Part shown: piece after piece, positions 1 through 5,103 of the stretch
Numbering within the stretch: the stretch's first letter is position 1
Layout: each line of letters opens with the position of its first letter
Program-made: the position numbers and the translations under genes
Origin: Treponema sp.
GTDB taxonomy: Bacteria > Spirochaetota > Spirochaetia > Treponematales > Rectinemataceae
Direction of reading: 5' to 3'
Length of the DNA stretch: 5,847 nt
Assembly: GCA_017849315.1 (NCBI GenBank)
Contig: JAFIHQ010000010.1
Location: forward strand, 1-5,847
Notes under the pieces: generated by a model
What the model saw: only the letters and a program-made list of their open reading frames with translations
Databases searched by the model: none
What the model was told of the DNA's origin: nothing

Positions 1-1
1 C

Positions 2-124
2 TTCTGCAATAATAAATTGTGTTGGTTGAGTCGGGGTTAATCCTGTGTATGCATCAATCGCACTCAAGCCATATTCCATACAAGGGATGTTGGATTTGAG
101 CAGCGCGTCACAAACGTCGATCAT
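2..124 (-). CDS. N-terminal fragment of an unidentified protein, cut by the left edge
   Basis: Reading the minus strand from an ATG at 124 gives 41 uninterrupted codons to the window edge. The peptide begins MIDVCDALLKSNIPCMEYG and continues with an SAIDAY stretch, TGLTPTQPTQ and FIIAE. All three plus-strand frames contain stops here, so this is the best coding candidate. The order of a short helix (DVCDALLKSN), a G-x-x-A-x-D stretch and a following hydrophobic strand loosely recalls the start of nucleotidyltransferase/CCA-adding-enzyme heads, which carry a GGAVRD-type motif. The second glycine and the arginine are not there, so I do not assign that function. The frame stays open upstream of 124, with an in-frame TTG, so the start is uncertain; no clear SD precedes the ATG. 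A weak promoter-like pair (TTGCCT at 155-160, TATCTT at 132-137, 17-bp spacer) would give an almost leaderless message. The gene is divergent from the HAD gene. The function is unknown. Confidence 0.45.
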   Translation of the reverse strand, partial: MIDVCDALLKSNIPCMEYGLSAIDAYTGLTPTQPTQFIIAE

Positions 125-263
125 TGCAAGAAAGATACTCGTAAGCAGGCAAAGAGGCAACTCGCAGCAGAATCTGATTCGTGGCAGCCGGGAAACGCCC
201 AACTGTCCCTCAATGCCATGACTCTTCCTGTGTTTGGCTCGTCTGTGATAAAGTGACCCACAA

Positions 264-950
264 ATGACAACGCAAATGACTACCAGAGAAACAACAATTC
301 GGGGTGTTCTTTTTGATATGGATGGAGTCCTGGTGGATTCCGAAGACCTGATAGCGGCGGCCGTCCAGCGCATGTATCGCGAATGGTACGGAGTCGAAGT
401 GCCACAGTCTGCCTTTAAGCCCTACATCGGCGCTGGCGAGGATATGTTCATTGGAGGACCTGCGCGCGATTACGGCTTTGAGATCGATTTGCCCAGGGCA
501 AAAGCCCGGGCTTACGAATTCTACGACGAGCTGGCGCAAAAGACGAGTTTTGTATTGCCAGGAGCGCACGATTATCCAAAGGCATGCAAGGAACACGGCA
601 TCAAAATCGCACTTGCCTCAGCCGCAGATTCAGTCAAAGTCCTTATCAATTTGCGCTCACTTGGCCTTGATCCAGATTTTTTCGACGTCGTGCTGACGGG
701 CTCTGACATGACAAGGAAGAAACCATTTCCTGATATTTATCTTTTAGCAGCAGAAAGAATTGGCGTAAAGCCTGAGGATTGCCTCGTCGTGGAAGATGCA
801 GTTAACGGCATCAAGGCAGGAGTAGCTGCTGGGGCTCGCTGCCTTGGTATTACCACAAGTTTTGAAGCCTCTGTGCTTTTTGCAGCAGGCGCTTCGTGGT
901 GTGCTCAGGATCTGGCCCATGCACCACTGCCTTGGCAATTACCTGGTTGA
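264..950 (+). CDS. HAD-superfamily hydrolase, beta-phosphoglucomutase-like (subfamily IA)
   Basis: This 228-residue protein is a cytoplasmic, Mg-dependent phosphoryl-transfer enzyme of the haloacid dehalogenase superfamily. All four motifs are present: motif I DMDGVLVDSED with nucleophile D18 and acid/base D20; motif II serine S119 in LASAAD; motif III lysine K153 in KKPFPD; motif IV E177-D178 in VVEDAVNGIKAG. Residues from about 28 to 98 form the alpha-helical C1 cap, which contains a GAGED...GG segment. The length is normal for the PGMB/CbbY-like group, whose members include phosphatases of small sugar phosphates and beta-phosphoglucomutase, so the substrate is open. An in-frame stop at 249-251 limits the start to ATG 264 or the ATG at 276 (residue 5); neither has a good SD. 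The gene ends 2 bp from the stop of the convergent gene downstream and has no sugar-metabolism gene beside it to suggest a substrate. Family assignment is firm; specificity is not. Confidence 0.93.
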   Translation: MTTQMTTRETTIRGVLFDMDGVLVDSEDLIAAAVQRMYREWYGVEVPQSAFKPYIGAGEDMFIGGPARDYGFEIDLPRAKARAYEFYDELAQKTSFVLPGAHDYPKACKEHGIKIALASAADSVKVLINLRSLGLDPDFFDVVLTGSDMTRKKPFPDIYLLAAERIGVKPEDCLVVEDAVNGIKAGVAAGARCLGITTSFEASVLFAAGASWCAQDLAHAPLPWQLPG

Positions 951-952
951 AA

Positions 953-1387
953 TTAGTTGGTTGAGTCGTGGCCAGACAGCTTTTGCAGTTGCACGAAAAA
1001 GTCGTTCTTGGTGTCGACAGCAAAACGTATGGATTTCATTACGTCCGTTTGTCTGTATTCAACCGTAAATGTGAAAAAGGGGCTACCAAAGAGAAAATCC
1101 AGGAATTTCTTCTGAGGCGATACTATAGAAACAATTTCCGAGAAAGGAATTACGAGATCATCTTCAATATTCTCGGGCACCCGCGGTTTCGCCGCCTTAA
1201 AAAGTGTATTGAGCCAGTTTTCTCCAGGAGTCTTGCGGAAACGCAACGCAGTGGGTGAAAGGACCAATAATCCCCAATCCCCCCGGTCGCTTGGCGAAGC
1301 AAAAGACTGCCCCATCGTTTTTGCAAGCACTTTTTCTCCCGTTTGCTTCTCGAAGTCCTGCCAGAACTCTTCCACGCTTTTGTCCAT
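953..1387 (-). CDS. Small PH/GRAM-like domain protein of unknown function
   Basis: This is a 144-residue soluble protein that I do not recognise by name. I place the start at ATG 1387 rather than the in-frame ATG at 1426, because AGAGGAAA lies just ahead of it. Residues 1-27 look helical and charged (MDKSVEEFWQDFEKQTGEKV). Then come predicted strands at 37-51 (WGLLVLSPTALRFRK), 77-90 (DLVIPFSEIVSIVS) and 103-124 (a run ending SIRFAVDT), and a final helix at 126-137 (KNDFFVQLQKL). Strands leading into a C-terminal amphipathic helix, with the 'lvlsptaLrFrk' opening, are typical of PH-like/GRAM folds, which often bind lipids or peptides; this is inference from pattern, not a motif hit. No signal peptide or membrane helix is seen, so it is probably cytosolic or membrane-peripheral. 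It is divergent from the transporter gene and tail-to-tail with the HAD gene, so it is probably monocistronic. Overlapping plus-strand frames give very basic peptides and look like shadows. Confidence 0.8.
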   Translation of the reverse strand: MDKSVEEFWQDFEKQTGEKVLAKTMGQSFASPSDRGDWGLLVLSPTALRFRKTPGENWLNTLFKAAKPRVPENIEDDLVIPFSEIVSIVSPQKKFLDFLFGSPFFTFTVEYRQTDVMKSIRFAVDTKNDFFVQLQKLSGHDSTN

Positions 1388-1390
1388 TGC

Positions 1391-1398
1391 TTTCCTCT
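1391..1398 (-). promoter_or_regulatory. Shine-Dalgarno site that fixes the start of the PH-like gene
   Basis: On the minus strand the sequence reads AGAGGAAA, GCA, then ATG at 1387. The AGAGGA core lies 5 nt from that ATG, and nothing comparable precedes the alternative ATG at 1426. This is the reason the shorter 144-residue form is preferred. Confidence 0.7.
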
Positions 1399-1404
1399 GC
1401 AAAA

Positions 1405-1433
1405 AGTATCGTCCAAAAGGCAGCATCTTTCAA
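1405..1433 (-). promoter_or_regulatory. Candidate sigma70-type promoter for the PH-like gene
   Basis: On the minus strand a -35 box TTGAAA (1428-1433, 5 of 6 matches to TTGACA) is followed after exactly 17 bp by a -10 box GATACT (1405-1410, 4 of 6 to TATAAT). It lies in the divergent spacer and points at the gene starting at 1387. The expected transcription start, about 7 nt past the -10 box, would put the SD at the very 5' end of a short leader of about 10-12 nt, which is tight. That is the main reason for doubt. Confidence 0.45.
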
Positions 1434-1493
1434 ACTGTCTTTTTCTATTTTTCCTGTATTTTAACTATACCACAGGCGTAAGTTCTTGAGTAG

Positions 1494-1500
1494 AAGGGGA
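1494..1500 (+). promoter_or_regulatory. Shine-Dalgarno site of the EamA transporter
   Basis: AAGGGGA is followed by CACA and then ATG at 1505, a good purine-rich SD. It supports 1505 over the nearby in-frame ATGs at 1511 and 1523. Confidence 0.7.
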
Positions 1501-1504
1501 CACA

Positions 1505-2512
1505 ATGATAATGTCTGCGTCAATGAAAGAAAGAAATCGCAGCCTCAGCATAGCGGCAGGCATTGCGTATGCGTCGATCTTTGGTTTTTCGTTTTTGGTA
1601 ACAAAGGGCGCGCTCAATGTGTTGGACCCCATGGAGCTGATTTTTGTCCGGTTTCTTGTTGCAGCACTCCTTATGACGCTTTTCGTTTTGACAGGCTGGC
1701 AGAAGATCAATTTTAGAGGCAAAAAACATTGGACGCTTCTGGCGATGTGTTTTTTCCAACCGGTGCTCTACTTTATCTGTGAAACCTACGGTGTCAATGA
1801 ATCTTCCACAAGCATGGCTGGCATTATCATTGGTGCTATTCCGGCTCTTGTTGCGGTTCTCGGTCTCATATTCATCAAGGAAAGAACTACTCGAGGCCAG
1901 ACACTCGGCCTTGTGCTTTCTATACTTGGAGTTGCGACGGTCGTACTCGCAGGCGCAGCGACGACCTCAAGCGGCCAGCCGAAAGAAAGTACCCCGCGCG
2001 GCCTATTTTTCCTCCTTGGGGCGATGGTGAGCGCTGCCTTTTTCAATGTTCTGTCGCGTAAAGCCTCGGATACTTTTACCGACTTTGAGCGAACCTTTGC
2101 CATGATGTGGTCCGCCGCTCTATCCTACGGAATAATCGTGTTTGTTCGCTGGCTCACCGGTTCGCTTGGCACGACGCCCAGTTTGCAAAGGCTCTCCTTC
2201 CCAAGGGCCCTTGCATCGCTTGTTCAGCGCAGCGCTTCAGTGTGGTACGCCATCCTTTACCTCGGGATTCTATCCTCGGTGGTTGCCTTCTTCCTCATCA
2301 ATTATACACTTACACAACTAAAGGCTTCGCAGTCCTCGGTTTTTTCGGACCTGGTAACCGTGATTACGGTACTTGCTGGAGTTTTTATACGAAAAGAACC
2401 GCTTAACACCATGCAATGGCTTGGCGCCGCCCTTATTGTCTTTGGAGTCTGGTTTACAAACCGCAAGGACAAGGCCGTGCCGGCTGTTTCCGGGTGGCAT
2501 AGCAATGATTAA
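1505..2512 (+). CDS. EamA/DMT-family membrane transporter
   Basis: This 335-residue inner-membrane protein belongs to the drug/metabolite transporter superfamily, whose EamA members commonly export amino acids, metabolites or nucleotide-like compounds. Ten hydrophobic segments can be traced at about residues 14-34, 41-63, 76-95, 101-125, 133-151, 165-184, 195-218, 246-268, 277-296 and 302-318. They form two tandem EamA repeats (about 14-150 and 165-318). The first repeat has the usual P/E-rich helix 2 start (DPMELIFVRF) and helix 4 ending in FIKER; the second repeat mirrors this with VFIRKEP near 294-299. A hydrophilic loop (152-164) links the halves. Start 1505 is supported by AAGGGGA four bases upstream. 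Upstream, 1441-1471 is AT-rich with a weak -10-like TATACC (1466-1471) but no good -35 box. The stop overlaps the start of the amidohydrolase, so the two genes are probably one operon. Substrate and direction cannot be told from sequence. Confidence 0.93.
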   Translation: MIMSASMKERNRSLSIAAGIAYASIFGFSFLVTKGALNVLDPMELIFVRFLVAALLMTLFVLTGWQKINFRGKKHWTLLAMCFFQPVLYFICETYGVNESSTSMAGIIIGAIPALVAVLGLIFIKERTTRGQTLGLVLSILGVATVVLAGAATTSSGQPKESTPRGLFFLLGAMVSAAFFNVLSRKASDTFTDFERTFAMMWSAALSYGIIVFVRWLTGSLGTTPSLQRLSFPRALASLVQRSASVWYAILYLGILSSVVAFFLINYTLTQLKASQSSVFSDLVTVITVLAGVFIRKEPLNTMQWLGAALIVFGVWFTNRKDKAVPAVSGWHSND

Positions 2513-3746
2513 CGAATTCTACGATATTCACTGTCATGCGCACACGCTGGCCCACCCTTCGTTTCTGGCCCTGTTGGAAAATGTCCGCGGCCGGACACTC
2601 GAAACTCTGTATAGCCAGGCGACGTCGTTCAATTATTTGGTATCTTCGCTGTTGCATAACGGCGGAGAGAAGCTGCGCAACACCCTGTCGGTGATGGAAA
2701 ACGAACCGGGAGACATTTTCTCTATCATGGAAGACGATCTGGCGGGAAAATATAGCGCGGACGAGGGTGAAGAAGCTGTCTTGCGCGATGGGAAACTCAT
2801 TGTGGGGGACACATCGTACGATAAGCTGATTTTGGTGCCACTTCTTATCGACTTCGATCAGCCAGGTACTTTACATTCGAATACCTACTACAACAAATCG
2901 CCTCATAAACCGATCGAAGCGCAGATCCTGGATATTCTGATGGGAATTCGGGCTTACCGGAGAAGGCGACCTGCAGGTTTCTTGGAAATCTGTCCCTTCC
3001 TCGGGGTGAATCCAAAATTCCACACGCCAAAGAGCATGGAAATCTTCCTGGACAGATGGTTTTCTGGCTTTGAGCGGACGAGGGAACGATCAGCAGGGGT
3101 GTTTGAAAGTCTCAGAGATGCCGATTCGATCGATCTTTCCAAGCCGGGCGCCTTTTTTGGAGGAATAAAACTCTATCCGCCACTCGGTTTTGATCCCTGG
3201 CCAGCCAATCGGACGGAGAGGACTACGTTAAAGTTGCTTTATTCGTTTTGTGAGAAGCACAAAGTGCCCATCACAACTCATTGCGACGATGGCGGATTCC
3301 GCACGATTGGCATGGAAGCGGCGTGGCGCCAGACTGACCCTGCAAGCTACAGGCCCGCTTTGCAGGAGTATCCCGAGCTTATCATCGATTTTGCGCACTT
3401 TGGCAGCCAATATAGCAAAACAATTCTAGGCGGCGCAAAGACTGATTGGCGCGACAGTATCATAGCGCTGATGCTCGAATACCCGAATATTTACACCGAT
3501 ATCTCCTTTAACGGTGTTGACCCAGGCTACTACGATTCTCTGATAGCCCTTCTTGCAGCAATGCCGAGCTCACAAAAAGATATTGTACAACAAAGGATTA
3601 TGTTCGGATCAGACTTTCTTGTGAATTTACTGAAGAGTCCTTCCTACTTAAGGTACTTTCTCGATTTTTCCAGGAGCGGCCTGGATTCCGAACTAAAGAT
3701 TGCCCTTGGTTCCACAAATCCGCGTGCTTTTCTTTTTGGAGACTGA
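2505..3746 (+). CDS. Amidohydrolase-superfamily (TIM-barrel) metal-dependent hydrolase
   Basis: This is a 413-residue, probably cytoplasmic enzyme with the metal-ligand pattern of the amidohydrolase superfamily: HxH at H9/H11 on strand 1 (FYDIHCHAH), a candidate bridging or carboxylated lysine K222 in GGIKLYPP, H259 in PITTHCDDGG, H298 in IIDFAHFG, and the catalytic aspartate D370 in IMFGSDFLV. The GIKLYPPLGFDP and FGSDF contexts are closest to the amidohydrolase_2/TatD-like groups, which hydrolyse or decarboxylate small cyclic or aromatic compounds; the true substrate is unknown. About 90 residues (roughly 17-106) lie between strand 1 and the next barrel strand (LILVPLLIDFD), more than in minimal members. 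I start it at ATG 2505 because that puts HxH at the N-terminus; a longer frame back to 2373 lies wholly inside the transporter gene. A modest SD (GGGTGG, 2492-2497) stands 7 nt upstream. The start overlaps the transporter stop (ATGATTAA), suggesting translational coupling. Confidence 0.88.
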   Translation: MINEFYDIHCHAHTLAHPSFLALLENVRGRTLETLYSQATSFNYLVSSLLHNGGEKLRNTLSVMENEPGDIFSIMEDDLAGKYSADEGEEAVLRDGKLIVGDTSYDKLILVPLLIDFDQPGTLHSNTYYNKSPHKPIEAQILDILMGIRAYRRRRPAGFLEICPFLGVNPKFHTPKSMEIFLDRWFSGFERTRERSAGVFESLRDADSIDLSKPGAFFGGIKLYPPLGFDPWPANRTERTTLKLLYSFCEKHKVPITTHCDDGGFRTIGMEAAWRQTDPASYRPALQEYPELIIDFAHFGSQYSKTILGGAKTDWRDSIIALMLEYPNIYTDISFNGVDPGYYDSLIALLAAMPSSQKDIVQQRIMFGSDFLVNLLKSPSYLRYFLDFSRSGLDSELKIALGSTNPRAFLFGD

Positions 3747-3820
3747 GCACCGGGACTTGAGCTTCGATGTGTCCAAGGCACGAATAGAGACTCAGCGAAG
3801 GGCTCAACAGAGATTTGATA

Positions 3821-3848
3821 GGAAGCTTAACTGGAAGCTTAACTGGAA
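3821..3848 (+). repeat. Short tandem repeat, 12-bp unit, about 2.3 copies
   Basis: The unit GGAAGCTTAACT occurs at 3821-3832 and again exactly at 3833-3844, followed by a partial GGAA. It lies in the 113-bp spacer between the convergent amidohydrolase and aminotransferase genes. Because AAGCTT is palindromic, the two copies could pair as a 6-bp stem with a 6-nt loop, but no U-run follows on either strand, so it is not a convincing terminator. It may simply be a slippage duplication. Confidence 0.75.
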
Positions 3849-3859
3849 AGGCTCGGCAC

Positions 3860-5032
3860 TCACGCCAGGACTCCCGCCAGGTAGCGGGGCTCGTTTTCCG
3901 TGATCCATTCGTCAAAGATCGAGAGGGCAGCAGGCACATTGTTCCGCCCAAGTCCTATCCTGAAAAAGGCCGGGTCGTAAGAATAGTTCGAACCAGGCAG
4001 AAGGAGCACGCCGGTGTCCCGCAGGAGTTCTGCAGCAAGGTCGTCGGCACTCATTTTCGATTTTAGCCGGGGGAAGGCTACCGATCCGGCCACCGGAGGA
4101 ATCCAGCCGAACAGCTCACAATGTTTTGCGAAAAAATCTGAGAAGGCCAAGCGGTTTTTTGCACAGCGCTTTCGGTTCGCCTCGATAATCGGGTGCGTTT
4201 GGCATATGGCGAGCAAGGCAAGGGCTTCAGATGGAGCAGAAGCACAGATAGAGTTGTAATCCTTGACCGCCGCAACCTTTGCAAGTGTTTCGGTATCTTT
4301 GCTTGCGAGCCAGCCTATTCTCAGACCTGCAAGCCCCCAGGCTTTGGAGAGTACCGAGAGTGAGACAGCCTTTTCATAGGCTTCACAAGCCGCAGGAAGC
4401 CTGTCCGCTTCGTCAAACTCCAAATTGCGATAAACCTCGTCCATAAAAAGCGTTGCACCATAGAGCCTGCACAGGCGAACCAGCTCTTCGAATTCGTCGC
4501 GGGATAAGAGGGCTCCTGTGGGATTGTGTGGCATGTTGAGCACCACAAGAGGGTTATGACCGGCGCTACCCAGTAGTGACCCGAGCTCTGCCATGTCGAG
4601 CGCCCAACGGAGCTCGGCACCATCCAGCCGTAATTCCCAAGGAAGGACTGTAGCGCCCAAAGCGCGGGGAATTTCTCTTAACGACTGATAACAAGGCGTA
4701 TTGACGATCACCGTTTGACCGGGACGAATCATTGCAAGGTAGAAATTGAGGATAGCCTCCTCGGCGCCGGAATGAAGGAGTATGGAGTCTGGATCTATGT
4801 CGGTGTAGAGTTTGGAGATTGCCTCGCGCAAGACAGGATTTCCACGCGACTCGGTGTAGCCCAGCCATGTCGAGCCGAGTTGCCCACCGTCGCCGCCATG
4901 TTTGCGGTCCAGCTCACAAAGCTCGTCTATAGTCATGCTTTCGCAATCGGAGGTACACAAAAGCATTTGTGCGGAGAATTCATGCTGGGCAAAATAACGC
5001 TCGAGTTTGAAGGGTTCAAGCGGGGAAAACAT
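3860..5032 (-). CDS. PLP-dependent aminotransferase, class I/II (fold type I)
   Basis: This 390-residue cytoplasmic enzyme transfers amino groups using pyridoxal phosphate. The residues expected for the aspartate-aminotransferase fold are all visible: substrate-side tyrosine Y59 (LGYTESRGNPVLREAI), ring-stacking Y115 (NTPCYQSL), N170 in HNPTG, D198 and Y201 in MDEVYRNLEF, the Schiff-base lysine K230 in SVLSKAWGLAGLRIGW with phosphate-binding R238, and the carboxylate-binding R358 in FFRIGLGR. Length is normal. The N-terminal pattern FKLERYFAQHEFSA...LLCTSDCES is shared, from memory, with a subgroup usually left as generic class I/II aminotransferase, so the amino donor is not assigned. Start 5032 is fixed by AAGGGAGG six bases upstream. 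It lies 71 bp downstream of the TcdA-like gene on the same strand, possibly in one transcript, and ends convergently with the amidohydrolase. Confidence 0.93.
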   Translation of the reverse strand: MFSPLEPFKLERYFAQHEFSAQMLLCTSDCESMTIDELCELDRKHGGDGGQLGSTWLGYTESRGNPVLREAISKLYTDIDPDSILLHSGAEEAILNFYLAMIRPGQTVIVNTPCYQSLREIPRALGATVLPWELRLDGAELRWALDMAELGSLLGSAGHNPLVVLNMPHNPTGALLSRDEFEELVRLCRLYGATLFMDEVYRNLEFDEADRLPAACEAYEKAVSLSVLSKAWGLAGLRIGWLASKDTETLAKVAAVKDYNSICASAPSEALALLAICQTHPIIEANRKRCAKNRLAFSDFFAKHCELFGWIPPVAGSVAFPRLKSKMSADDLAAELLRDTGVLLLPGSNYSYDPAFFRIGLGRNNVPAALSIFDEWITENEPRYLAGVLA

Positions 5033-5038
5033 CTATTG

Positions 5039-5046
5039 CCTCCCTT
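5039..5046 (-). promoter_or_regulatory. Strong Shine-Dalgarno site of the aminotransferase
   Basis: On the minus strand AAGGGAGG is followed by CAATAG and ATG at 5032, a near-ideal SD with 6-nt spacing. It decides the start codon. It begins one base after the foot of the adjacent hairpin. Confidence 0.85.
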
Positions 5047-5047
5047 A

Positions 5048-5064
5048 GCAGGCATAAAGCCTGC
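5048..5064 (-). promoter_or_regulatory. Perfect GC hairpin beside the aminotransferase ribosome-binding site
   Basis: On the minus strand the sequence is GCAGGC, TTTAT, GCCTGC: a perfect 6-bp GC-rich stem with a 5-nt loop, preceded by a run of five T and followed by one base and then the SD. The T-run is on the 5' side, so it is not an intrinsic terminator for the minus-strand genes. On the plus strand the stem is followed by A's, so it does not terminate there either. It could be an intercistronic processing or stability element between the TcdA-like and aminotransferase genes, or it could modulate initiation. The role is inference. Confidence 0.4.
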
Positions 5065-5103
5065 AAAAAGTGCCTTCCAGGGTTTCCACGGCGTCCGCGA
5101 GGC

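Noticed and set aside
21..33. 13-bp direct repeat GTTGGTTGAGTCG, also at 956-968
   Set aside because: Both copies fall in coding sequence in different frames; one 13-mer match in a window of this size is within chance, and no mobile-element ends or target duplications accompany it.
247..252. GATAAA as a -10 box for the HAD gene
   Set aside because: No -35-like hexamer lies at 16-18 bp spacing, and the implied leader would be only a few bases.
968..1258. Plus-strand open frame of 96 codons opposite the PH-like gene
   Set aside because: It has no SD, is extremely basic, and lies entirely opposite a minus-strand gene with a good SD, a promoter candidate and a protein-like strand/helix pattern.
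2373..2504. A 44-residue N-terminal extension of the amidohydrolase
   Set aside because: It lies wholly within the transporter coding sequence, and starting at 2505 puts the HxH strand at the N-terminus with a coupled start/stop overlap.
3598..3951. Minus-strand frame with a repeated KLPV/KLPI segment
   Set aside because: It covers the end of the amidohydrolase antisense, the spacer and part of the aminotransferase; the repeated residues come from the 12-bp DNA repeat, and no SD or family resemblance is seen.
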